DNA of 64,000 nucleotides from Triplophysa rosa. Its lineage: Eukaryota > Chordata > Actinopteri > Cypriniformes > Nemacheilidae. Shown here one piece after another: positions 53,000-64,000 of this stretch; position 1 is the stretch's first letter, and each line of letters opens with the position of its first letter. Location of the stretch: contig NC_079900.1 of the NCBI RefSeq assembly GCF_024868665.1, positions 4,852,007 through 4,916,006 of the forward strand. Direction: 5' to 3'. Under the pieces are notes generated by a model. That model made no database searches. It was given only the letters and a program-made list of their open reading frames with translations, and had not been told where the DNA came from. Made by a program: the position numbers and the translations under genes.

Positions 53000-54670
53000 A
53001 TGTTGAAAAAAGGAGCGATGCAGAAGAACAAGCAGTGGAATGTGAACGGAGCCATGCGCCTGGCGGCCGCGTTTCACTTTCTCCATTCCTGCGGCTCTGG
53101 ATGTCTCCTTCCCTTCCTCACCCTCTACTTCCGACACCTGGGACTCACCCCGACCATGACCGGACTCATCATGGCGTCCAAGCACCTGCTCGCCCTGGTG
53201 TGGCGACCCATCTCCAGTGTCCTCGCCAGGCAATACGACAAGCGGCGGATGGTCATAGTGGGATCTTTAGTCAGTTCAGCATAGGTGGTGTTAATTCTGT
53301 TGCTCTTCCCATCTGCAGGACTCAAAGGAGAAAGTGGGCGATGTAATGCAAGTCAGCCAAGTGCCAGCCCTACACAAGATAGAGTTCAATTCACTACGCT
53401 GCAAATTTCACCCCAGTTCAATGCGACGGTCTATTCAGTAGACCGTACAGCTGATATGACAGAACAGCCTCGTGAAGATAGCTCTGAATATACTCCAACG
53501 CCTGCAAGACCCAACACCACAAGGTCAGTGAGAGGAGTTAGATCGCTGAAGAGGTCTTCACACAAACATGAAGAAAATCCTCGAGCTGAGTTTCTGGGAA
53601 GCCTTAAAGTTATGGATGTACAACATCAGATGTTTTTTCTGGTTCTCATAGTGATGGGATTCTGGGAGTTCGCAGCCGCTCCGTTAGAATGGACCGCCGA
53701 TGATGGACTTTATGAATATTTGGATTTCGTTGACGCTACTGACCGCCACAGAGGCGTTAAGGTTTGGAAACATCTTGGGGCTGCAGTTGGCAGTGCTGGT
53801 GTTGGTATTCTTGTAACTAGTTTATATTGTCTCACTGGTACTACGGCAGAGTTTTTTTCATATGCTGTACTCATGTTTCTTACTGTACCTGCAGCTGCCC
53901 TTCTGCCACTTTATCTGCGCAAGCGTGAGCGCCCCACTAGAGGTGGCTTTAAAGCACTGCAAGTGATTCATGGAAACTCTCAAGCGCTACTTTGAGCTGT
54001 CACCGTCGTCCTCACTGGCATGACAAGCTCAGCCGTGTCAGACTTCCTCCTGTGGCAAATGCAGGACCATGATGCCATGGAGTTCCACATGGGCGTCTCT
54101 TTGGCCCTCGCAAACGTAACTCAGGTCGGCTTTACTCCACTAGCAGGGCATCTCGCACGGTTTCTGAAGTACCACGGGTGGGTACTAGTTCTGGCTGTCT
54201 TGAGTCTTTCCCTACAGTGTCTTTATTATTCTTTCCTGTGGGGCCCGTGGGCGGTAATCCCCGTTCAGATACTCGCTGGCTTCGGCACCGGCGCACTGTG
54301 GTGGTCTGTAGCGTCTCAATGTGAAGACGTTGCCACTCCTGGCACAGAAAAGACAGTCTTAAGGCTGTTTGAGGCCCTGTCACTGGAGCTGGGGGCGGGG
54401 CTTGGCAGTCTGACATCGGGGTTTGTTGTGCAAAAGTTCGGGGTCAAAGTACTCTTTCAAGGTACGGCTGTAATTCTGGCTTTGTGGAGCGTGGTGGTTC
54501 TCACTCTGCTGAAGTGGAAGATTCCACGGCAGCGCAGGATAAACTACTCACGACTGCTGGCCGACACGAGCGAGATGAGCGAATCCGAGTCGGACCAGGA
54601 GAAAGATTGGCTGGAGACGGCATTGGAAGGCTCAAGACAGAATAACAAATGGACGATGGACAAGCCTTAA
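53000..54670 (+). pseudogene. mfsd6l: mfsd6l, major facilitator family, two in-frame stops
   Basis: One frame of 557 codons from ATG 53000 to TAA 54668-54670, without frameshifts, interrupted by TAG (53282-53284, codon 95) and TGA (53993-53995, codon 332). It aligns throughout with human MFSD6L (586 residues), also single-exon as far as I recall. Landmarks are PFLTLYFRHLGL, a long variable loop, FWEFAAAPLEWTADD, LYEYLDFVDATDRHRGVKVW, FLLWQMQDHD and the C-terminal KINYSRLL-like RRINYSRLLADTSEMSESES. MFSD6L is a multi-pass membrane protein with no firmly assigned substrate. Each stop would remove most membrane helices. The rest of the frame is well conserved, so the loss is recent or the stops are sequence errors or a null allele. 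An ATG at 53018 is an alternative start. Confidence 0.85.
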
Positions 54671-56036
54671 ACAACAGACGAGTGTTTGGCTTAGTGTCTC
54701 AGGAGTACATTGGATGTTTACAGAGTGCGGATTAAAAAAGAAAATAAGAGAAAAGACTCCACCGTGTTTTAATGTAATGTTGTCGAGGCTGCTCCAGGGG
54801 GCGTATTATTGTTCTCTCATAACATCCATCAGAGATGGAGTTATACCTGTGCAATTTAATTTGTGCCTACAGGAATGCCGATTGGATTACTCCAAACTCA
54901 TCCAAACTAAATGACATCATACCTGACCAAATCTCTATCTCAGATCATGTTATGTTGTGAGAGGAGCATGTATCACTCCAATACAAGTATACTTGAAAAT
55001 CCCAAAATCTGGATGATTTTTTTTGTGTGAAGGCATGTTTCACAGGACAGCTGTCTCGTTAAACAGTTGGTGACTAAGAATGAAGTAATCTGGTGGGTTT
55101 GCTAACAGTCAGCATGTTCTTATTGTCAAAAAAACGATCACATGAGCAAATATTGGCTACTTTTTCTTATATTTTAAGCTGTAGAGATAAACCATTTCTC
55201 TGTAACAGGATCACTTATGTTTTTACCAAAGAAAAGCTACGTGATCCCCAATTTAACCTCAGTTGCCTTTGAGGTTTTTGTATTTTTTTTGCAAGACTGC
55301 ATTAGAACAGGGAAGTTCTTTATTAAAATAACAAATAATCATATTACTCATAAAAGTTGAAGGCATTGGAAACAGGTTCTCTGCTTTATTAGACGTTAAG
55401 TTTTTCTACGTGGAAAAAGATATTGCAAACTTATTTTGGGGTACGTTTAACTGTCTTTGTGACCACAACAAAGTTTGCGAGTTGACAATAATAAAAAAAA
55501 GAGATACATGATTTGGGAAATACATGTGTATTATTACAAAATGTTGATTACGTTTGATACGTTAAAATCAAGAACATATGTCGAATGATTTTTGAAGTCG
55601 TGGGTCTAGATAGTCTTCCACTGAAGTTTTGCCACCAGAAATGCATTAATTATTTATGGAATGTTTTTTTTTTAATAAATACTTTTTGAGAGTCTATTAC
55701 TTGTGCGTTTGCTTCTTTTTGCGTATTTGTGTTGATGTATTTTGAACGCGAGGTTTAATTTTAAAATAAAGAATTTAAAAATCATTGTCACTTATGAAAA
55801 TGTAATTGAAAGGGAATTGTGAAGTTAATGTCAGTTTTCTCTTCACTCACAGGGTGGCGCTTTCAGGTAGGTGGAGATTATTTGTCTCGAGCGTCACATG
55901 AATGTTTGACACGCAGCAGGTGCAGACGCATCACTGTAGGGATGGAGTTAAAACCTTGTAGCGTCAGTCAAACAGCGGATTGATTCACGAACGTTTGATT
56001 TCATATAAACTTGAAGTGTGTAGTGAGCTTTAAAGG
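54671..56036. other. between mfsd6l and the bmerb1-like gene
   Basis: AT-rich in the first 1.1 kb with several AATAAA-type signals. No gene or repeat is recognised. Bases 55850-56036 are less AT-rich and presumably hold the promoter and 5' untranslated region of the next gene. Confidence 0.55.
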
Positions 56037-56121
56037 ATGGAGAGAAGTGGAAGCACAGGCACAGCTAAACAGTACGGATCTCTGAATCAGATTGAGCCCT
56101 GCGGGCACGCGCTCAAACAAG
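56037..56121 (+). CDS. bmerb1: bmerb1-like exon 1
   Basis: 28 codons plus one base, ending CTCAAACAAG|GTAACA in phase 1. The N-terminus is not conserved in sequence with human BMERB1 but has a similar length and a YG motif (KQYGSL against RRYGAV). Confidence 0.75.
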
Positions 56122-59100
56122 GTAACAGTAATATAACCAACACGCAAAACTCATCCACCGCTGCCTGTTTGACAATGCATGTGTGTTTTTAGATTTTGTG
56201 CTTAGAAACGCGACAGACGCATGGGGTAAGAAACTTTATCTTTAACGTAGAAATTGAAGTTATATGGCGCTGTGATCTGTAGTTTAAAAAACAAAATGCG
56301 CATTATGTAAAGAGTTCCTTTGAAATCATTCGGTGTATTGCGAGCTTTAACCGAAACGAGCATTTGTGATCTTATGTGACACAGTAATTGTTTAAAACAT
56401 ATTATTTGATGTCACATAATGAATATTACATGTGTAGTCGTTTGCATGAAAATTAGGTAGCCGAATATGCAAAGATCAGAGACATGCGTTAATATGACTG
56501 AACGTGGTTTTGCATGTGATCTCATTAATGTTGTTGCCTCAGGGATCAATATTCGCTCATTTTCTCTTTTTTTATAGCCTATTATTACACGGCTCATTTG
56601 AATGCTTGATTCTGATTGGCCAGTCGCGACATTCTAAGGGTTGTTATTTTCAAATAACAACCGCTCAAAACTAATAACACTCTGTAACCCGGATGCTGCA
56701 AGTCATTTTGAGAGGGGAAGTTTAATATTACACAAAATTAATTATAAATAACATATAAGACATTATATTTACAAATGATTAAACCAATTTGCCTGTTCGT
56801 GACGTTTGAACGTCGTTTCTTACTTTAAAACCGAAACTAAACGGCTTTCCCTCGCGGAAGGTCTGCATTCGGTAAAAATGAGCTAATAAAATATTTCAAA
56901 TTCACATGTTATGTACAGTTTTTTTCTCATGTGGCAAGTAGCCGTGTAATAAGCGGGATAATGTACACGCAGCCGGATGTTATCGCGAAATAAGCTCCGA
57001 TCACGACCCGACGCGAAGCCAACGATATACAATAATGCTCTTACGACAATTAACTGGTTGAACAAAAGTTTATTTTGTTTATACAAAACCATAAACCATA
57101 TAGTTTAATCAAAATAATTTTTTAGTTAAACTACAAATATTATCAATCTGCAAAAAACTAACTATATATTACTTTTACTATAATAATGGGTATTTTGTTC
57201 TCAGTATGAGGTACTTCTTACTAAAACCATTAAAAAATGCATTGCAAGGGACATCATTTACTCACCCGATATTAGATATTATTTGGAAGAATGCTTGCAA
57301 CCAAACAGTTCTTGGCCACCTTTGACTACCAGGATAAATTACAATAGTTTTCAAAAATGCCCCAGAACGGTTTGCTTTCCTTCTTCAAAATATCTTCTTT
57401 TGTGTTTGTGTAGAACAAAGAAATTTACACAGATTTGCAACAACTCGAGGGTGAAGACTGAATTTAAAATTTGGGTTGAATTGTTCCTTTAAATTAATCC
57501 CTACAACGCCTACAATGTGCATTGGACAGTAAGTGGTATTCTAAATGATGGTATTCTAAGTAAACTAAAAATATACCATGGTTTCACTACACTTTTATAG
57601 TAAAACCATGGTTAATTTACTCACATGTTTGAAATTGAATCTTCTACTTACCAGTTTGGTTAAAGCAACATGTTTATACAGGGTGTGTTCAGTTTATTTA
57701 GAATTAACAGAAGACAGTGAGACTTTGAGATTAAAAGCGACCCATCCCGGTCCTTCCAGATTCGACAGACTTTAGTTGTTCATCTAATCTACTGTACCGA
57801 AGAACGACTATAATCTGTAATGAACATGGGTTTTAATGACATGGAGCTTATAAATGAATGTCTGCATATGATTAGTTTAGTAGTATTAGAAGTCTTTGAC
57901 ATCATCAGCATCACACATGAAGCGTGAGATCCTGACATGCCACCCAAGTCGAGCCGATCAAATTTGAAAAAATGACAAGCTGATGATGTGGCATGAGTTT
58001 CAACAGAGTTTAGAGATTCTCTTCCTGTCTGTATTTCATAAAGAAACAATGTCTCTTTGCCACAGAAACAGTATTTGTAGAAATTCAAATAAAAAATGTA
58101 CTCGCTTTAGAAAAACTGCCTTAAACAGGAAAAACAGAGAATTACAGCTTCAATCCTGTTCAATCTAAAATATTTGAGAATGCACACAAAAAGCTCTTGA
58201 AAGGAAGCTTTGATGGAGGTTTTTTATGTCTGAATAAACTCCAGCCTAATGAAGTTACTAGTTTTCGTTGATTGTCACTCACAGGTGGGGAAACTATATA
58301 ATGCGTGATGATGCTATGAATAACTGTTCTGTCATTTTATCGTTATATATATCGAACGATTTGGTGAAACACTAAAACAGGATCATGCTATTAAAATCGT
58401 CATAGAAACATTCAGGTTCATTAACTGGAATAATTTGCTTCCTCACATATTCAGCAGCAAACTGCCGTGCGATCGGTTTAATCCGAGCGCGGTGCTCGAG
58501 GGAGGTCATGAGCTTTTCATACAAAGTGAGCGAGCAAATTGAAACTGTCTTTGTGATTGGCCGCTCTCTGTGTGACACAACAGAGTATCTCAACAAACTG
58601 AATAAGAGAAGTCAGAGGCGAGTAATAAACCTTTCAGTTGAATCTGCAGTTATAAGAGTCTCAGTTTCGTGTACTGCTGAAGTTGAACAAAGTTCTGTAA
58701 GCAGCTTCTTGGTGAATGTTAAAAGAATGAACGCTTTTGGGCTTCTTTACAAGCTGGAAGATGTAGCAAAGAGGCCGTGAGTTTTGCTTAATCGAAGCTT
58801 AAAAATATGAAGAGACCTGAAGGCCAGTCGCTTGCAGGCACTTCTCATTAAATCTGACGGATCTTGAAAGAATCTGAGGAAACGTGTAAGAAAAACTTGT
58901 GCAAATAGCAATTACCGCAACAAAGCAATGACATTAACGGTCAGCAGATGTCAAAATAAATATGGGTTTTAAAAAATGCTGTTTTTAGCCGTCTATGGGG
59001 TTTTGCTGGATAACAAGGCCGGGCTACACAGTGGGTGCTCAGACGAGAGAGACGTGTGGCTCTAAAGGGATACTTCCGTCATCTCTCGAATGCGTATGAA

Positions 59101-60156
59101 CTAGAGGCTTGTTTTTCTGGCAAAGGACGGTGACGAAAGCTTCCGCCAGAGTAGACGCTATCCTATTGGAACGAAACGAAAAATGCAGCGTTCATCACAG
59201 GAAGTGACGTGATCTGCCGGAAAAACAAGCCTATAGTTCACGCGCATTCGAGAGATGACTGAAGCTAGACATCAACGTTAATGACGTTGTCAATATGGAT
59301 ATTTCTCTTAAACAAACGCATCAATTCGCTTCAGAAGACCTTTGTTAGGACCACGGAGCCACGTCGAGCCGTTCTTAGATCGATGAATGCACTTTTTGGA
59401 GCTTCAAAAAGTCAACACCCATTCACTCCCATTCTACCGCTTGGAAGTAAAAGGATACGTGGTATTATAACTCCGACTGCATTATTCTTCAAGAAGAAAA
59501 CCCATATTCAGTTAGGATGCCTTGAGGATGAGTGAAACATGGGGACATTTTTATTTGGTAGTAAAGTATCCCTTTAAATTATACGCGAAGTTTGCTGATT
59601 GGTTAAAATGAATCTTCGCTACTCATGAGGATTGAACATGACTGACAGGACAAATTAGCAAGTTTGGGAACGTAAAGTATAACTCAGAAAAGTGTTAAAC
59701 GACATGCTTCTATTTTCTGGCATAAATCTTCATGCCAGGGCAACATCAGTCATGCCACTTTTTGAATTTTTTTTCTTTTTTAGATACCTTTTTTCTGTCA
59801 GACCTGCAGTGTTGTTTTAACACAGGTATCATCTGAGCTTCATTGTGGCAAGCAGACACAAGGGAGAATTACACGGTCAGGAAACATTCGGGCAGACAGC
59901 GATGACTCACACATCACACACACAGAGACTCGTATACCACACGTACTTAACTTTATGTGTGTGTGCACTGGCCAGATCACACCAGGGTGTCCCATAATCC
60001 TCGTCTTGATTAATTGCCCCCGTTCAGCATCCTGTTTTGCTCTCCCCTGGTGTTGTGGATGCTGTTTGTTTAGACAACTGTTCTCACTGACTGTCAGGCA
60101 ATTAAAAGCCAATATCTGTTTATCGCTGGGAGGTGAGTCATCGCTTACATCGGTTT

Positions 60157-60192
<36 letters not shown>

Positions 60193-62994
60193 CAAGTCAA
60201 GAGCTTGATACATAAAGAATATACCTTATATAGTGCTTTACTGTTTTTCTGTTGTTAATGGATTGTCAATGATTATCAATTAAAGTCACCATTAAAATAA
60301 AATCTTATTCTTATTTTTTTATGGAATGTTTTTTGTAAATGATTTAACGGCGCAGCAAGAACCGACAGGTGGATGATATCACATTACCGCGAGAGAGATT
60401 CAAAAGCGTATGGAGCAGCCGGCTCTCTCGCAGTAATGTGATGTCATCCGCGTGTCCGTTCTTGCAGCGCCGCATAGAATCTTAACACACCTGTTCACAT
60501 CTTTCTCCATTTTGCTAGCAACTTTCCTCAATTCAGAAGCCGTTTTACTCGGATAGGGGAAAAATTATAACTGTTTTCTTTTTTTTCTTAAATTATAAAA
60601 GTTTCTTTTCATGGGGACTTTAATGACAGTTAGTTATTAATATAATTAACATACTGTATAAATGTTTTTTACTTCAGTATAGTCAACTAATATTTTGCTG
60701 ACCTTTTGGTGAGGAAATTCATTTACAATCAAATATATTTTAAGATATTGTATATATAGTCCCCTTATATCATGATAATTATATAATTAAAAGTAATTAT
60801 AAAAATGGGAAATTTGACTTTAAAAAAAAATGTCTTTAAAGTATTCAAAACAATAAAATTAATGTCATTTTTTTGCCTGTTTGATCTGGGAAAAAGTGAT
60901 TGTGTGCGTCAATACAACAATTAACACATAAACACCAGCAACAATCTATACACATTTACATAATCTGTATACTTTTGTTGTTATACAGTAGCGTTAAAAT
61001 GATAGTTCACCCAAGAAGAAATATTCTCTCATCATTTACTTGCCATCTTGTCATTTCAAACCTTCTTCAAAATAGCTTCTTTTGTGTTCCGCGGAAGGAA
61101 GGAAGTCACACGGGTTTTGGGCACAGGTTTCACAGGCAGGGGAACAAGTACAGAATAATCTGTTTTCTTTACTAAATTCTTATGTAATGTCATTTTGGCT
61201 TGTTTGTTTTGCGCCAAATGAATCTTAACAAGAATCCTTTGAGCATGACTGTTTAAGGGCCAACCCCATTGTTTTGAAATCCAGTATGTGAGAAAAACCA
61301 ACATCACAGGTTGTTGCCATAGAGACAGAACTTAGTTTATGAGGCATTGCAGTTGTTGAACGCACCATAGGAAAAGTCAAATGAGTCATCGGAGGATATG
61401 CGCTCGCTTTTTAGGGAGATTGAAAGTCTTGAGGATGCAAATAAAATATGATCACTTTTACATATGTGCTCACAAATACACTCTTCAAAATCATTTACTC
61501 GTTTAGTATAAGATAAATGATTGATCAAATATGATGTTTGTTTCGCCCAACTTGGACAATATGATTTTGTCTGCATGCTTACTGCACACCGTTTCTTCGC
61601 GATTACAGAAACTGACGATGAATATTCATGAACAACCGTGAGGCAGACTCTGTGGATTTATCTTTACGCATCAACATAAGGATTAGATTAAGGCTATGGG
61701 CCTCTATTAAAGAGATAGTTCAACCCAAAAAATGACATTTCTTTCATCATTTACTCACCCTCATGTCATTTCAAGCCTGTATGACTTTCTTCTTCTGCAG
61801 AACACAAAAGAAGATATTTTGAAGAATGTACAACATTGACACCCATTGACTTCTATGATGACAAAACCACTGAAACATTTCTCAAAATACTAAAAAAAAA
61901 CACAGTAAAGCATAAACGCCTCGTAAACATTTTACGAAAAACCAATGAGCACTAAAACTAGCAAAGGATACTACTGTCAGCGGGTAAGTCGCAGAACATT
62001 TCTCACCCACCCTCAGATTTATACAGAGTTCAAGAATAATCACACAAGCCCAATTAACAGAGTGATGACTACAGAGGACACATGCTGCACGAGCGTCACA
62101 GATCTCGCTGCTTTCTGCTCAGACCACCGGTGAAATGTGACTTGTGCTTGTTAGCTGAATCCAGATAAGAGAAACCCTGCTTCTCTTGTGTGGTGATGTT
62201 ATTATTTTTATCTGCAAGGGGTGGACAACAAACTGGATAATGATACAATGTATAAAAAAGATCTCATAGAATCCATGATGCAAACTAACTAATGATTTTG
62301 ATTTCACTGGTTGACATTGCATTCGCATGCTAAAGCATGTATGTTGTGTTAAAATACTTCTGTCCCTGTTTAACTGTAAGTCCTGTCCTGTACATTGCGG
62401 TTTTAAAAATTGTATACATTATATTATGTGGTTACGTACGTCAGAAATGAACCTTGAAAGTTGTCTGGTCACAGCTGAAGAAGATGTGGTGTCCATGGCT
62501 GATTCCACCATCACAGTGGAGGACATTGAGGGGGAGCTGTTTAAAATCGAGAGGATAAAAGATGTCCTGGTCCGGAAGGAGTCCGAGCTCAGATATATGT
62601 GAGTCAAGTTTTGTTCTGATATCTAATTCAACATCAGTTTCAACATTAATTCAAAATCAGCTTTGTTTATTGAGCGCTAATAAAAACTCCCCAAAACACT
62701 ACAGTTACTAAGCAGCAGAACGCAGATTGAAAATTCTGTAATTTTGCACTTAAATTCTGACTTGAATCCTTTTTTGGGGCAATTTGACACAATGGCTTCA
62801 ACAGCTTAGAGGACTGTGTATTTTTAATAAGATAAAAAACAGATTTATGAGACCTTGGAATGAGAACGAAACGTTTATAATTCCTCGTGTTCTTTTTTTA
62901 TTTCCTCTCTTATTTGTCAGGATGGACGACATCCAGTTGTGTAAGGAGATCACTAGACTCAAAAAGGAACTTCAGAAACTGGTTTCAATCCCAG
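56037..62994 (+). CDS. bmerb1: bMERB-domain protein, BMERB1 (C16orf45)-like, exons 1-3 (partial)
   Basis: Three exons join in phase (56037-56121, 62475-62598, 62921-62994) for 94 residues, and the gene continues past the right edge. The product reads MERSGSTGTAKQYGSLNQIE at the start, then VVSMADSTITVEDIE, VLVRKESELRYMMDDIQL and CKEITRLKKELQKLVSIP. The last segments match human BMERB1 (ISMAETTM..., VLVRRESELRFMMDDIQLC, LKQELQNLVAIP) closely. The bMERB domain is a helical bundle that in MICAL-family proteins binds Rab8-type GTPases; BMERB1 itself is brain-enriched and little studied. Location beside mfsd6l suggests a paralogue rather than the 16p13 orthologue (see findings). The start has A at -3 and G at +4. 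Confidence 0.85.
57244..57495. mobile_element. Angel-like MITE, diverged
   Basis: Contains CATCATTTACTCACCC, TGGAAGAATGCTTGCAACC and CAACTCGAGGGTGAA, and ends GGGTTGAATTGTTCCTTTAA. Confidence 0.7.
59062..59577. mobile_element. TTAA-type element with AAAGGGATACTT ends
   Basis: Left CTAAAGGGATACTTCCG and right GTAAAGTATCCCTTTAA are inverted repeats; the left TTAA has mutated to CTAA. Its 5' third is a foldback (59077-59262): TCATCTCTCGAATGCG and GGCTTGTTTTTCTGGCA face their near-exact inverse at 59215-59262. Confidence 0.7.
60160..60190. repeat. GA microsatellite
   Basis: About fifteen uninterrupted GA units. Confidence 0.95.
60348..60472. repeat. CpG-rich foldback repeat, copy 2
   Basis: CGGCGCAGCAAGAACCGACA then GATATCACATTACCGCGAGAGAG on the left is mirrored by CTCTCTCGCAGTAATGTGAT then GTCCGTTCTTGCAGCGCCG on the right. 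The arms are about 50 bases with few mismatches, enough for a stable hairpin. Confidence 0.8.
60995..61100. mobile_element. Angel-like MITE fragment
   Basis: ATAGTTCACCCAAGAAGAAA, then CTCATCATTTACTTGCC and CTTTTGTGTTCCGCGGAAG. The right end is absent. Confidence 0.6.
61707..61900. mobile_element. Angel-like MITE fragment
   Basis: TTAAAGAGATAGTTCAACCC start, then TCATCATTTACTCACCCTCA and AACACAAAAGAAGATATTTT. The right half is lost. Confidence 0.7.
62475..62598 (+). CDS. bmerb1: bmerb1-like exon 2
   Basis: Encodes AEEDVVSMADSTITVEDIEG and ELFKIERIKDVLVRKESELR. Acceptor GTCACAG, donor AT|GTGAGT, phase 1 to 2. Start of the bMERB helical domain. Confidence 0.93.
62921..62994 (+). CDS. bmerb1: bmerb1-like exon 3
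   Basis: Encodes MDDIQLCKEITRLKKELQKL and VSIP. Acceptor TTTGTCAG, donor G|GTACGC, phase 1. A coiled-coil-like heptad pattern is visible. Confidence 0.93.
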
Positions 62995-64000
62995 GTACGC
63001 TTTCAACTGGACAGTGTACAAACGTAATATGTTATACAGCCGCGGATGAAATTATGAAACCATTCCAAATGTTCCTTTAATCCACCTTTCTAGATGTATT
63101 GTGGTCATTCCAGTCCAGTGTCTGTTGACTTTCAATAAAAACAAACCTTAGGAGTGACAAAGTCACCCAACAGCAACGTGAAATACTGACAACATGACAA
63201 GACACATGAAAACTGTGATAAACATCTTTTTTAAATCTTTTTATAAATAAATGTAAAAATATGACTGTTGTACTGCTTTAAAATGAATATGAACTTGTTT
63301 TCTTTGCAGTGTTGGAGGTGTGAAAAAACACAGAGCATCTTTTCTGTCATTCTCACCTGTTTCTCCGGTTTACATTTCCTTCAAATAATTGCAATATTTG
63401 ATTTGAAATTTGGGAGAAATATTGTTAGTAGTTTACAGAATGAAACAAAAATGACCATTTTACCTAAACACATGCCTATAGTAAATCCAGAAAAACTGAA
63501 GATAATTTTGAAATGGTCTTTTAATTTTTCCCCGGCTGTATGTTATTTTGCTCTTCCTGAATTCCTACAATCTACAAGATGATTTTTACTTTCGTTAGAA
63601 TCAAGAAAAAGCCAATGCATTAATATTGTGCAATTTTCAAAGGTCTTTTCTCTTCAATAGCATCAGTCACACTTTTTCATGTTAGCCTTTCTTCACATAT
63701 GCTTGTGAAATAACTCACTATAGGTCTCCTGTTTCCAAGGAGATGTGAGAGTGAAGCGTACACCGAGTTTTGTTTACTGCTAAGATTTCCAAGCGCGTAT
63801 TACAAGCTTGTACGCATAAGAAAGTGTTTTTTCCCAAAACTATAGATGATATCAGTCGCATATCTCTGCTGGTGATAGTCAAAAACCTCCATTTCCATTC
63901 GGATCATTTAGGCATTTGAATTTTTAATATATTTTGTTATTAGGTGATTTGATGGCTTTACATATTTAAGATTGTATGCGATTGAAGTGGAATTTACACT
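62995..64000 (+). other. bmerb1-like intron 3 (partial)
   Basis: Contains the second TA-flanked MITE (63035-63540), 40 bases after the donor site. Nothing recognisable in 63541-64000. Confidence 0.6.
63035..63540. mobile_element. TA-flanked MITE (CAGCCG ends), copy 2
   Basis: Starts TACAGCCGCGGATGAAATTA and ends TTAATTTTTCCCCGGCTGTA, with TA at both borders. The interior matches copy 1 (39359-39869) over most of its length but lacks the 25-bp inverted repeat. Confidence 0.75.

Larger units (their letters stand above)
56122..62474 (+). other. bmerb1-like intron 1 (6.4 kb)
   Basis: Holds Angel-like copies, a TAAAGGGATACTT element, a GA microsatellite and a foldback repeat, listed separately. 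No other gene is supported. Confidence 0.65.

Noticed and set aside
53285..53321. A micro-intron in mfsd6l (GTGGTGTT...CATCTGCAG) that might remove the first stop
   Set aside because: At about 35 bases it is too short for vertebrate splicing, the TAG lies before the GT and would stay in the message, and the translated stretch VVLILLLFPSAGL fits the expected membrane helix.
53993..53995. TGA in mfsd6l as a selenocysteine codon
   Set aside because: MFSD6L is not a selenoprotein family, human has leucine at about this position, and there is a second stop of another type upstream.

Overview
The window is genomic DNA from a ray-finned fish, very probably a cyprinid. The reasons are multi-exon genes with GT-AG introns and clear vertebrate orthologues, an AT-rich intron and intergenic background, tRNA-derived SINEs with a fish-type tail, and many copies of a TTAA-flanked repeat (ends near AAAGGGATAGTTCACCC) of the kind common in zebrafish and carp. 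I cannot name the species.

Four protein-coding loci are present, in an order matching human 17p13.1 (NTN1 - PIK3R5 - PIK3R6 - MFSD6L) read in the opposite direction. (1) ntn1 (netrin-1) runs right to left, from its first coding exon at 30682 to a fifth coding exon ending at 960. The last coding exon lies off the left edge. (2) pik3r6 (p84/p87 adaptor of PI3K-gamma) runs left to right. I assembled 19 coding exons between 37826 and 51016 with consistent splice phases and a 734-residue product. (3) mfsd6l (major facilitator family) lies at 53000-54670 as one continuous reading frame broken by two in-frame stops, so it is called a pseudogene unless the stops are assembly errors. (4) A bMERB-domain gene closely resembling BMERB1 (C16orf45) starts at 56037 and runs off the right edge after three exons. 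No pik3r5 is seen between ntn1 and pik3r6.

Layout: 1-960 ntn1 intron with an AT-rich degenerate tandem repeat; 960-30682 ntn1 coding exons in long introns (the first is 18.3 kb) rich in small DNA-transposon-derived repeats; 30714-37825 the region between the divergent ntn1 and pik3r6, with a GATG/GATA microsatellite and several MITE-like repeats; 37826-51016 pik3r6; 51017-52999 a CpG-rich stretch upstream of mfsd6l; 53000-54670 mfsd6l; 56037-64000 the bmerb1-like gene.

The most structured non-genic object is a transposon nest in pik3r6 intron 15 (45492-48275). An outer TTAA-flanked element holds a hAT element with a perfect 8-bp target duplication, a solo LTR with a perfect 5-bp duplication, and a Harbinger-type element with a TTA duplication and a truncated MADF-like reading frame. 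The four genes do not form one pathway: axon guidance, PI3K-gamma signalling, a putative transporter and a probable Rab-binding protein sit together because of conserved vertebrate synteny. I saw no CRISPR array, operon or other prokaryote-type system.
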